In this document: positions 45,281 to 53,021 of the stretch, in pieces
How the letters are laid out: each line of letters begins with the position of its first letter
How positions within the stretch are numbered: the stretch's first letter is position 1
NCBI RefSeq assembly: GCF_001458295.1
Contig: NZ_CYUD01000002.1
Coordinates: 62,001-126,000, forward strand
Reading direction: 5' to 3'
DNA: 64,000 nt
From: Ruegeria denitrificans
Lineage (GTDB): Bacteria > Pseudomonadota > Alphaproteobacteria > Rhodobacterales > Rhodobacteraceae
Translations under genes and position numbers: made by a program
Notes under the pieces: generated by a model
The model's input: the letters and a program-made list of their open reading frames with translations, nothing else
Databases searched by the model: none
Told to the model about the DNA's origin: nothing

Positions 45281-46179
45281 ATCGCCAGCACCAGCGCCAG
45301 AATTGATGCGCCAAGCAATGTCATACCGGCGATCTCTCGCCGGGTGATAGTCTCACGGAAAAACAGGATCGACGCAAACAGGCTGAGCAACAGCTCGACC
45401 TGCCCCAATGCTTTGACATAGGCCGCGTTCTGCAAGGTGAACGCAAAGAACCAGCAGAACGACCCACCTAGACTGGTCAGGCCGACAAATACACCTGTCT
45501 GGCGCGTCTGCCAGACCGCAAGCAGCTCGGCCCTGTCGCGCCACAGCAACCAAAGCGCCATGCTGAGGAACTGGAACGTCACAACCACGGCCAAAGTGAT
45601 CAGGGCACGAAACCACGCGTCGATATCGCCCAATTCCAGCGAAGCGCCTCGGTAACTGACCGCGGAAAAAGCAAACAGCACGCCCGATCCCAGCCCAAGG
45701 CGCGATGCCCGGTTGGTGAGGTGCTTCCACCACGCCCCCTCAACCTCAGGGGATTTTGACAGCAAAAGCACCGCCATCAGTCCCAACAGGATCGCAACCA
45801 GCCCCCCGTACGAGATCCGATCGCCCAATACCAAAAATCCGACAATAGCTGTTTGAATTACCTCGGTTTTCTTGAAGGTGATCCCGACCGCAAAATTTCG
45901 TTGCTTGAACAACGCAACAACGCAAATCGTCGCCAGAATTTGCGAGGTGCCACCTATGACGGCGTATACCCAGAACAATCCCGTCAGAGGTGGCAGGCTG
46001 AACCCGGTCACTTGCAGCGCCACAACCAACCCCAGAACAGCCAGCGGCATAGAATAGGCAAACCGGGCAAAGGTCGCTCCGGCGGCGGTCAGCTTTACGG
46101 TACTGAGCGATTTTTGCAGCATAAACCGCACTGTCTGGAACGACGCGGCGGCGATGGTGACGGGAATCCATAAACTCAT
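45277..46179 (-). CDS. EamA/DMT-family transporter
   Basis: A 300-residue inner-membrane protein with about ten hydrophobic helices in two EamA halves, of the drug/metabolite transporter superfamily. The second half begins near RLGLGSGVLFAFSAVSYRGA; LGQVELLLSLFASILFFRE and the C-terminal MTLLGASILALVLAI are typical. The exported or imported compound is unknown. Its stop (TAA on the minus strand) and the helicase stop overlap head-on within four bases. It is followed upstream by the desaturase gene on the same strand, 20 bases away. Confidence 0.88.
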   Translation of the reverse strand: MSLWIPVTIAAASFQTVRFMLQKSLSTVKLTAAGATFARFAYSMPLAVLGLVVALQVTGFSLPPLTGLFWVYAVIGGTSQILATICVVALFKQRNFAVGITFKKTEVIQTAIVGFLVLGDRISYGGLVAILLGLMAVLLLSKSPEVEGAWWKHLTNRASRLGLGSGVLFAFSAVSYRGASLELGDIDAWFRALITLAVVVTFQFLSMALWLLWRDRAELLAVWQTRQTGVFVGLTSLGGSFCWFFAFTLQNAAYVKALGQVELLLSLFASILFFRETITRREIAGMTLLGASILALVLAI

Positions 46180-46199
46180 GGGCCCCTTTTGTCGTCAAA

Positions 46200-47084
46200 T
46201 CAGTGCTTTGGCCAGAGGGGATGTGGCACCGGGTCCTTGGCTCGCCAAAAGTGCGCCCGGAAAACCTGCGTGTATGAGCGGTAGACATAGGCGTCATTTC
46301 GGGCCTGATACTGATCTTTGCCCGCTCGGTACAGCGCCGGAAGACGGTACCACGGCGCGCCGGGGTTCATGTGATGAACGACATGCAGGTTGTTGTTCAG
46401 AAACAGAAACGCCAATAACCCTCGATCTTCTATGATCACCGTGCGGGCCTGCGGGTTTTCATGTGCGCGGTGCTCCAGGAATGTGCGGATCTTAACGAGC
46501 CCCAACCCGATATAGGCCGACAGAATATAGGCCCAAATTGGCATCGCTGAGTGTCCGACCACCCACAAAACCACAGCCACCCCGGGCAGATGCAGAGCCC
46601 ATGCCCGCAAGATGCCAGTGTCGCCACGCAATGCCCCGCGTATCTCATCCCGCGTGAACATGAACTGACCAATCGCTGGCCCCACAACCATTCGCCCCAA
46701 AAGAGTGTTGTTTACGGATAATAGCCAGCGCTGCCACCCAGCCAATGCCCCCCAAACCTGTGGGTCCAGATAGTTGGTTTCTGGATCATCATAGGGGTCG
46801 GTCAACGTTTCATCCCGATGATGGTCCAGATGCAGATCGCGGAACCTCTGATATGGGATGAAAAGGGTCAAAGGCAGCGCCATCAGGGCCTCGTTCAGCC
46901 ATTTTGTACGAAACGGGTGACCGTGCAGCGCTTCATGCGTCAATGAGGAGTGAAGCGCCGCAACCAACCCCATCGCCGGGATCGCCAGCCAGACGGGCAG
47001 AAGGAAAATCACCGCCAGCCACGCCCCATAGCAGGCCAGGATCAGGGCAAAGGTACCCCATTCGGGTGCGCGGGCCCTAGACAT
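46200..47084 (-). CDS. membrane fatty acid desaturase
   Basis: A 294-residue di-iron desaturase/hydroxylase with three histidine boxes: HEALHGH (about 50-56), HLDHHRDE, and NNNLHVVHH near the C-terminus, between hydrophobic helix pairs. It should introduce a double bond in membrane lipid acyl chains or act on a related lipid; the regiospecificity cannot be seen. Its start overlaps the DUF2061 gene by 8 bases. It lies next to a divergent XRE regulator that probably controls it (inference from location). Confidence 0.9.
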   Translation of the reverse strand: MSRARAPEWGTFALILACYGAWLAVIFLLPVWLAIPAMGLVAALHSSLTHEALHGHPFRTKWLNEALMALPLTLFIPYQRFRDLHLDHHRDETLTDPYDDPETNYLDPQVWGALAGWQRWLLSVNNTLLGRMVVGPAIGQFMFTRDEIRGALRGDTGILRAWALHLPGVAVVLWVVGHSAMPIWAYILSAYIGLGLVKIRTFLEHRAHENPQARTVIIEDRGLLAFLFLNNNLHVVHHMNPGAPWYRLPALYRAGKDQYQARNDAYVYRSYTQVFRAHFWRAKDPVPHPLWPKH

Positions 47085-47280
47085 TGCGACCCCATGAGAC
47101 TTTGGCCCAGACGCGCTCGTAAATTACATACATCGTCAGCCCGATGGCCGTATTCACAATCGCCAGTGTCCCGCCCACAGCCACCGATCCGGTTGCGATC
47201 AACCCGACCAGCGTCATCACCAGCAAGCCCATCGCATTCCACAACACAGCTTTCACGACTGATCTACGTCGTGTTTCCAT
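47077..47280 (-). CDS. DUF2061 membrane protein
   Basis: A 67-residue protein of the DUF2061 family: basic start METRRRSVVKAVLWNAMGLL, two hydrophobic segments (MTLVGLIATGSVAVGG and AIVNTAIGLTMYVIYE) and the end VWAKVSWGRN. The function is unknown. ATG at 47280 gives the usual N-terminus and has GGGTGACGGA upstream; the ATG at 47292 adds only four residues. It overlaps the desaturase gene by 8 bases, so the two are translationally coupled, pointing to a membrane-lipid role. Confidence 0.8.
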   Translation of the reverse strand: METRRRSVVKAVLWNAMGLLVMTLVGLIATGSVAVGGTLAIVNTAIGLTMYVIYERVWAKVSWGRNV

Positions 47281-47363
47281 TCCGTCACCCATATTATTGT
47301 TATGTCTTCAAAATTACGGGTCACGGCATCTGTTGAAAATTCTGAATATGATTAACAAAACTC

Positions 47364-47383
47364 ATCATTTATGATATTTATCA
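47364..47383. promoter_or_regulatory. overlapping inverted repeats in the XRE/desaturase promoter gap
   Basis: Two overlapping 12-base inverted repeats, ATCAT-TT-ATGAT (47364-47375) and TGATA-TT-TATCA (47372-47383), lie just before the ATG of the XRE regulator, in an AT-rich gap between divergent transcription units. This is the expected form and place for a self-controlled operator. Confidence 0.5.
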
Positions 47384-47387
47384 ACAT

Positions 47388-48254
47388 ATGCAGGAAAAAA
47401 TCGACAAACGTGACCGCGCGGCACAGTTCCGCATGCGCCTTGCCCGCGCGATGGAGGAACAGCACGTCAGCCAAAGCGCGCTGGCGCGTCATATCGGTGT
47501 GGATCGTTCGACTGTGTCGCAGCTTTTAACCGATGAGGGCGCACGATTGCCGAATGCACATGTGGTGGGCAGTTGCGCCTCGGCGTTGGGGGTTTCGGCG
47601 GACTGGCTTCTGAGTTTATCAAACCGACCCGAAAGCGCCGCGGAACTATTGGCAAGTTCCCTGACAGTGACCGAAGCGCCGCGTGCGCTGGTGGATGAGC
47701 GCATATTTGAATGGCACCAAGAGGCTGCAGGGTACAAAATCCGTTATGTCCCAGCGACTTTGCCCGACATGTTAAAGACCCGGGCAGTGTTGGAGTGGGA
47801 GTATGCACCGCATCTGGGGCGGACAGCGGATCAGGCCATTGGTGCCTCGGCCGACCGATTGAAGTGGATGCGCAGCGCACAATCCGATTATGAAATCGCC
47901 ATGCCGCTGTATGAAATCGACAGCTTCACAAATGCCACTGGATATTACGAAGGGCTTTGCCCCAAAATCCGACTGGATCAGATCGACCATCTGCTCGACA
48001 TCTGCGAACAGCTATACCCGCGCCTTAGAATCTATCTGTTTGACGCAAAACGGCTTTATTCCGCTCCGGTCACGATCTTCGGCCCATTGCTCTGCGTTTT
48101 CTACGCTGGCAGCCACTATATGGCCTTCCGTGACCGCGACCGGATCGAAACCTTCACCCGCCATTTCGACCGCCTGGTGCGCGAGGCCGACCTGACAGCC
48201 CGAGACTTCTCGGAACATCTCAGGCAGTTGCGCACGCAGATTTGCGACCACTGA
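47388..48254 (+). CDS. XRE-family transcriptional regulator
   Basis: A 288-residue regulator. The N-terminal HTH is RMRLARAMEEQHVSQSALARH followed by GVDRSTVSQLLTDEGARLP (about residues 16-55). A C-terminal effector-like domain with FEWHQEAAGYKIRYVPATLP, MLKTRAVLEWEY and VFYAGSHYMAFRDRDRIETF follows; I cannot name its ligand. There is no SD before the ATG, and the operator-like repeats run up to it. Divergent from the DUF2061-desaturase genes, so control of membrane fluidity is a reasonable but unproven idea. Confidence 0.85.
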   Translation: MQEKIDKRDRAAQFRMRLARAMEEQHVSQSALARHIGVDRSTVSQLLTDEGARLPNAHVVGSCASALGVSADWLLSLSNRPESAAELLASSLTVTEAPRALVDERIFEWHQEAAGYKIRYVPATLPDMLKTRAVLEWEYAPHLGRTADQAIGASADRLKWMRSAQSDYEIAMPLYEIDSFTNATGYYEGLCPKIRLDQIDHLLDICEQLYPRLRIYLFDAKRLYSAPVTIFGPLLCVFYAGSHYMAFRDRDRIETFTRHFDRLVREADLTARDFSEHLRQLRTQICDH

Positions 48255-48336
48255 GGGTGCACCGGCATCCGACTTGTGCTATCGTCATTCGGCGCGAACC
48301 TTCGGGTATTCCGATCACAGACGGAGGACGACAGGA

Positions 48337-48519
48337 ATGGACGCACTACAGACCGCTCAATACGCACGGGCCCTTTACACCGTTCACGGCGACAGGGCCG
48401 AGGCGGAAGCCGCACAAAAGATGCGCGAATGCGAGGCCGCAGGAAACAGACAGGAAGCACAGGACTGGCAGGCGGTGCGCCAGAGCATCCGCCAAATGCG
48501 CGGGCCAAATCAGGGCTGA
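48337..48519 (+). CDS. small helical protein of unknown function
   Basis: A 60-residue soluble protein with no membrane segment. It is Ala/Glu/Gln/Arg-rich and probably two helices (DALQTAQYARALYTVHGDRA and AEAAQKMRECEAAGNRQEAQ). The start is well supported by GGAGGA eight bases upstream. It lies 82 bases after the XRE regulator on the same strand and could be co-transcribed. I do not recognise the family. Confidence 0.65.
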   Translation: MDALQTAQYARALYTVHGDRAEAEAAQKMRECEAAGNRQEAQDWQAVRQSIRQMRGPNQG

Positions 48520-48612
48520 TTTCAGCGTTTCGGAAAATCCCTAACCCACGCCTGATCACCAATGCCCTGGCAGCGCCAAGGCATTGAGGTTTCACGTATT
48601 TCCTGTAACGAT

Positions 48613-49371
48613 CTAGATTTTCGGATCGGGGTTCACCGTATGTCCATCCACCGCTATGATCTGTCCCGACACCAGCCGCGCAGCATCTGAGGCCAGGAAC
48701 ACCGCCATATTTCCGATGTCGTGCCCCTCGACAAAACGGCCCATCGAGGTGCCTGACGCATATCCCTCATACACCTGATCGCGGGTCATGCCTTTGGCTG
48801 CGGCTTCTCGCTGCAACACGCCCTCCATCCGGGGGCCTTCGACCGCGCCGGGACAAATTGCATTGGCGCGAATTCCATGAGGGCCAAGTTCCATCGCCAG
48901 GGTCTTCATCAAACCGATCACCGCCCATTTCGCCGCCGAATATGGCGCGCGATATGGGTATCCGTATTGTCCAGCGGTCGAGGACGTCAGAGTGATACTA
49001 CCCGCCTGCGCAGCCTTCATCAAAGGCGCGGCGTGTTTCACCGCCAAAAATGCGCCCTCGAGGTTGACCGAAACGCAGGATCGCCAATCTGCTAACCCGA
49101 TTTCCTCAATCGCGTTCGTCGGTCCTGCCGTGCCCGCATTGGCACACAGCGCATCCAATCCGCCTTCGGTTGCGATAGCCTGAAAGACAGCGCTCATATC
49201 GGACTCGCTGGAAACGTTTGCGTACCGAGCCACCCAATGATTTGGCACCGTATTCAGCGCATCTTCGTCAATATCCGTGACCCAAACAGCATAACCCGCT
49301 GCATCAAACGCTTCGGCCATGGCACGGCCAACACCCGAGGCGCCAGCCGTTATCAGAACGCGCCGGGTCAT
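48613..49371 (-). CDS. SDR family dehydrogenase in the carnitine cluster
   Basis: A 252-residue classical SDR with LITAGASGVGRAMAEAFDAA (NAD(P) motif), CANAGTAGPT, catalytic Ser in LTSSTAG and YSAAK (PYSAAKWAVIGLMKTLAM). Its start overlaps the carnitine dehydrogenase stop by 4 bases, so it belongs to the carnitine operon. Its step is not known. It could act on a hydroxy acid related to the pathway, such as a D-carnitine or 3-hydroxybutyrate type compound; this is inference from context. Confidence 0.88.
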   Translation of the reverse strand: MTRRVLITAGASGVGRAMAEAFDAAGYAVWVTDIDEDALNTVPNHWVARYANVSSESDMSAVFQAIATEGGLDALCANAGTAGPTNAIEEIGLADWRSCVSVNLEGAFLAVKHAAPLMKAAQAGSITLTSSTAGQYGYPYRAPYSAAKWAVIGLMKTLAMELGPHGIRANAICPGAVEGPRMEGVLQREAAAKGMTRDQVYEGYASGTSMGRFVEGHDIGNMAVFLASDAARLVSGQIIAVDGHTVNPDPKI

Positions 49372-50831
49372 GCGGGTTTCCGGATAGCCGCCCCCGCACC
49401 TTCGGGATAGGGCAATCCGGCCTGCGCCTCGGCGATCCGCGCCATTGCGGCCTCAATATCCGGCGACGGTGCGCTGGGGCGGCGAGATTCAAGGCTGACA
49501 TGCAGCAGGAAGCTTTCGCCTGTGGCCAGCAGCTTGTCCCCCTCGTACATGCTGTGGAACACGTGCAGTTTTTTACCCTGCCCCAACAGCATCTGCGTGC
49601 GCACTTCGATCTTTGCGCCCGCATGTGCTTCATCGACATAGCGGATGTGGTTTTCAGCAGTGAAATAGCTGCCGCCCGAGGCGATGTAATCCGCGTCGCA
49701 GCCAATGATCTCCATGAACCGGTCAGTCGCAGCGGCGAAGGCCTCGACATATTTCGCCTCGTTCATGTGGCCGTTGTAATCGGTCCAATCCAACGGCACC
49801 GCGCGAGCCAAGGTCAGGATCGGCTGGCTGATGTCTGTCTGTTCCAGCGTTGGCAACGCCCCCGGTTTCAGCAGCGCATCATACTGGTTCAACACCGCCC
49901 CCGCACCGTAATTCTGCGCCTTGAGTGCGCGCATCATACCCACGAGGTTATTGTCGCGGATACGCTCCAGCTCGCGGATCGAGTGCATGCCCGACTGCGC
50001 ATCCGACTGATCCGCGATCAGGTCGACCAGCTCATCGGTAAAATCCGGCACGTCCATCAGTTTGGTCCAAGGCCATTTCAAAGCTGGCCCGAACTGCGCC
50101 ATGAAATGCCGCATCCCGGCCTCGCCCCCGGCCACACGATAAGTTTCAAATAGACCCATCTGCGCCCAGCGGATACCAAAGCCCATACGGATGGCCTCGT
50201 CGATCTCTTTTGTCGTGGCGATACCGTCTTTGACCAGCCACAGCGCCTCGCGCCAGACAGCTTCGAGAAACCGATCAGCGATATGCGCGTCGATTTCTTT
50301 CTTGATGTGCAGAGGAAAAAACCCGACGGATTTCAGCAGCTCTTGAGCGTTCTTAACCATCGCGGGCGGATTCGCGTCAGTGGGCACTAGCTCAATCAGC
50401 GGCAGCAGATAAACCGGGTTGAATGGATGCGTCACCACGATCTGCTCGGGCCGCAGCGCGCCTTCCTGCAACTCGGACGGTTTGAACCCGCTGGTCGAGG
50501 AACCAATGATCGCATCCGGATCACAAGCTTCTTGCAAGCCCTTGTAGACCTTCAGTTTCAGGTCCAACCGTTCGGGCACGCTTTCCTGTATCCATGCGGC
50601 ACCTTGCACGGCCTCGACCAATTCCTCGTGAAAGGTTAGGGCCCCCTCGGACGGCAGTGGCACATCGCTCAGCCCCGGCAAGGAGCGGCGCGCATTGTCC
50701 AGAACCTCACCAATCTTGCGCTCAGCCTCGGGGTCCGGGTCGAACACCCGGACATTCCAACCGTTTAGTAGAAATCTAGCGGCCCAACCGCCGCCGATGA
50801 CGCCGCCACCGATGATAGCTGCTGTTTTCAT
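49368..50831 (-). CDS. lcdH: L-carnitine dehydrogenase fused to thioesterase
   Basis: A 487-residue two-domain protein. The N-terminal part (to about residue 320) is a 3-hydroxyacyl-CoA-dehydrogenase-like L-carnitine 3-dehydrogenase: AAIIGGGVIGGGWAARFLLN, GSSTSGFKPSEL, VTHPFNPVYLLPLIELVP and RFLEAVWREALWLVKDGI. The C-terminal part (about 340-470) is a hotdog thioesterase (WTDYNGHMNEAKYVEAF), expected to hydrolyse betainyl-CoA. The enzymes make 3-dehydrocarnitine and later release glycine betaine. In Pseudomonas the two domains are separate genes (cdhA, cdhB). It lies 82 bases downstream of the BKACE gene. Confidence 0.9.
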   Translation of the reverse strand: MKTAAIIGGGVIGGGWAARFLLNGWNVRVFDPDPEAERKIGEVLDNARRSLPGLSDVPLPSEGALTFHEELVEAVQGAAWIQESVPERLDLKLKVYKGLQEACDPDAIIGSSTSGFKPSELQEGALRPEQIVVTHPFNPVYLLPLIELVPTDANPPAMVKNAQELLKSVGFFPLHIKKEIDAHIADRFLEAVWREALWLVKDGIATTKEIDEAIRMGFGIRWAQMGLFETYRVAGGEAGMRHFMAQFGPALKWPWTKLMDVPDFTDELVDLIADQSDAQSGMHSIRELERIRDNNLVGMMRALKAQNYGAGAVLNQYDALLKPGALPTLEQTDISQPILTLARAVPLDWTDYNGHMNEAKYVEAFAAATDRFMEIIGCDADYIASGGSYFTAENHIRYVDEAHAGAKIEVRTQMLLGQGKKLHVFHSMYEGDKLLATGESFLLHVSLESRRPSAPSPDIEAAMARIAEAQAGLPYPEGAGAAIRKPA

Positions 50832-50913
50832 TTTTTCTCGCCTACAAAGATTGCAGTCTTCATCTATCGATATACTTTTGAGGCTTAGGGCGTTGCCCTA
50901 ACCCCACCTTGGA

Positions 50914-51831
50914 TCATTTCGCGACCGGCGCCCGCTTTACCAGCCCAAGCTTGTCGCGCACTTCCTGCGCGCCGATCACGCGTGCTCCCATATTCTCTAT
51001 TATGGTGCCGGCGCGTTCGACCAGTTGCCAGTTCTCGGCCAACTCGCCCTTGCCCAGCCACAGGTTATCCTCAAGACCCACGCGAACATTGCCGCCCGCC
51101 AGAACGGCCGCCGCGGCATAAGCCATCTGGTTTCGACCCAAAGCAAACGCACTGAACGTCCAGTCATCGGGCACGTTGTTTACCATCGCCATGAAAGTGT
51201 TCAGATCGTCCGGCGCACCCCACGGTACGCCCATGCAAAGCTGCACCAGCGCCGGGCTGTCCAGCACGCCGTCCTTTACCAATTGCTTGGCAAACCACAA
51301 ATGGCCCGTGTCAAAGGCTTCGATCTCGGGCTTCACACCCAGATGCGTCATCATCCGCCCCATCGCCTGCAACATGCCCGGCGTGTTGGTCATGACGTAA
51401 TCGGCCTCGGCAAAGTTCATGGTGCCGCAATCCAGCGTGCAAATCTCGGGCAGGCATTCCGCCACATGCTCAACCCGCGCTGCTGCGCCAATCATGTCGG
51501 TTCCGTCTTCCCGCAGCGGCAGCGGAGATTCTGTCGGACCAAAAACCATGTCCCCACCCATCCCGGCGGTCAGGTTCAGAACGACGTCGACCTCGGCCTC
51601 GCGAATGCGATCTGTGACCTCGCGATACAGGTCCAAACGGCGGCTGGGCGCGCCGGTTTCGGGGTCACGCACATGGCAATGCACCACCGCCGCGCCGGCC
51701 TTGGCTGCGGCTATCGCACTGTCGGCAATCTGCTGCGGCGAACGTGGTACATGCGGGCTGCGATCCTGCGTCCCGCCCGAGCCGGTGACGGCGCAAGTGA
51801 TGAAGACTTCGCGGTTCATTTCCAGAGGCAT
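50914..51831 (-). CDS. cdhC: BKACE family 3-dehydrocarnitine cleavage enzyme
   Basis: A 305-residue TIM-barrel enzyme of the BKACE (DUF849) family. Family members transfer a beta-keto acid's acetoacetate part using acetyl-CoA; the carnitine-cluster type cleaves 3-dehydrocarnitine to betainyl-CoA plus acetoacetate. Zinc ligands are seen in VVHCHVRDPETG (His 51 and 53) and in the VRVGLEDN segment near the C-terminus; the glycine-rich CAVTGSGGTQDRSPHVP is typical. First gene of the operon, divergent from the CdhR-type regulator. Confidence 0.9.
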   Translation of the reverse strand: MPLEMNREVFITCAVTGSGGTQDRSPHVPRSPQQIADSAIAAAKAGAAVVHCHVRDPETGAPSRRLDLYREVTDRIREAEVDVVLNLTAGMGGDMVFGPTESPLPLREDGTDMIGAAARVEHVAECLPEICTLDCGTMNFAEADYVMTNTPGMLQAMGRMMTHLGVKPEIEAFDTGHLWFAKQLVKDGVLDSPALVQLCMGVPWGAPDDLNTFMAMVNNVPDDWTFSAFALGRNQMAYAAAAVLAGGNVRVGLEDNLWLGKGELAENWQLVERAGTIIENMGARVIGAQEVRDKLGLVKRAPVAK

Positions 51832-51834
51832 TTT

Positions 51835-51879
51835 GTTTTCCCCAAGTTATACCCGGTTTTGCCTTGAGTTTTCCCCAGG
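51835..51879. promoter_or_regulatory. direct repeat in the cdhC-cdhR divergent gap
   Basis: Two near-identical 12-mers, GTTTTCCCCAAG (51835) and GTTTTCCCCAGG (51868), lie 33 bases apart, three helical turns. This matches the spacing often used by AraC-family activators. The first copy also covers the SD of cdhC, which reads GGGGA on the minus strand, so part of the similarity may be coincidental. Confidence 0.35.
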
Positions 51880-51963
51880 CTTCTCCCCGGATTCCGATTT
51901 GCGTTCACCCCCGACTCTGACGCAGCTTTGTGGAAACACTTGCCAGAATGCGAATCAGACTTG

Positions 51964-52950
51964 ATGAAATCCGCAAAAAACATACTTCAACCCGAACATC
52001 GCGCCCTGAAAACGGCCGTATTGGTTCTGGACGAATGCAACACGCTCAGCTTCGCTTCGGCCGTCGATCCGATGCGCGCGGCCAACCGTCTTGCGGATCG
52101 TCCCGCCTTCGATTGGGATTATGTGACCGCCACGGCAGAGCCTGCGATGCTGACCAGCGCGCTAAACGTGCCCGGTATCCCGTTGGCACGGTTGCAGAGT
52201 TGCGATCTGATGATCGTTGTAGCCGGGTTCCAACTAGCCCGCCACGCCACGCCCAGCCTGTTGGCCGGGTTGCGACGCATCTCCGGGACCGGTGCCACTA
52301 TGGCTGGCATCGACGGCGGCCCTTGGCTGTTGGCCGAGGCTGGCCTGTTAGATGGGCACGCTGCTACAACTCACTGGGAAGATTTAGATAACTTCGCCAC
52401 CCGCTTCCCCGATGTCGACGTCCGTCCCGACCGCTTCACCGTATCTGGCGATCGCTTGACGTCCGGCGGCGCGATCCCTGCGGTCGAGATGATGCTGCAC
52501 ATCATCGCCGCCCGCCACGGCGCGGGTTTTGCCGCGCGGGTCTCGGGCCTGTTCCTCTACGATGGCGCGCCGGAACCGACAAAACCGCAAAGCCGAACCG
52601 GTGCCCCGCATCGCCATACAGCGTTGACGGCCAAGGCCAACACCTTGATGGAGTCTTCGCTGGACGAGCCTCTGCCACTGGCTGACATCGCTGAGACTCT
52701 GGGCACCAGCCCGCGCACGCTGCAACAGCAATTCCGCCTGCGCCTTAACACAACGCCGCAAGACCATTACCTGCAATTGCGTCTGGCCGAGGCCCGCCGT
52801 CTGGTCACTGACACCGACATATCGCTGATGGACGTGGCGATTGCCACGGGTTTTGCCTCGCAATCCAGCTTTGCCCGCGCCTTCCGCACTGCGCACGGTC
52901 TGTCCGCCCGTGATCTGAGGCAAGAGCGCATTCACCCGACCCATCACTGA
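51964..52950 (+). CDS. cdhR: CdhR-like AraC-family regulator (GATase1/DJ-1 type)
   Basis: A 328-residue regulator of the GlxA/CdhR group. The N-terminal DJ-1/PfpI-like domain (about 15-190) begins KTAVLVLDECNTLSFASAVD. The C-terminal AraC HTH (about 225-320) includes LADIAETLGTSPRTLQQQFR and VAIATGFASQSSFARAFRTA. CdhR in Pseudomonas activates carnitine catabolism genes in response to carnitine. Here it is divergent from the carnitine operon. The ATG at 51964 is used; the longer frame begins with TTG. Confidence 0.88.
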   Translation: MKSAKNILQPEHRALKTAVLVLDECNTLSFASAVDPMRAANRLADRPAFDWDYVTATAEPAMLTSALNVPGIPLARLQSCDLMIVVAGFQLARHATPSLLAGLRRISGTGATMAGIDGGPWLLAEAGLLDGHAATTHWEDLDNFATRFPDVDVRPDRFTVSGDRLTSGGAIPAVEMMLHIIAARHGAGFAARVSGLFLYDGAPEPTKPQSRTGAPHRHTALTAKANTLMESSLDEPLPLADIAETLGTSPRTLQQQFRLRLNTTPQDHYLQLRLAEARRLVTDTDISLMDVAIATGFASQSSFARAFRTAHGLSARDLRQERIHPTHH

Positions 52951-52960
52951 CCAGATCAAA

Positions 52961-53021
52961 TTCATCTGGCAAAAAATGCCTCAGGGGGGGCGCGCACGCA
53001 GTGCGTTGGGGGCAGGGCCCC
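52961..53021. repeat. dispersed intergenic repeat, copy C
   Basis: TTCATCTGGC followed by an A-run and TGCCTC, the same tail module as copies A and B, then a long GC-rich part with GCGCACGCAGTGCGT and GGGGGCAGGGCCCCC hairpins. It fills the gap between the convergent cdhR and aldo/keto reductase genes. Confidence 0.65.

Noticed and set aside
51025-51867. A 280-codon plus-strand open frame
   Set aside because: Antisense shadow of the BKACE gene; His/Arg-rich composition without motifs.
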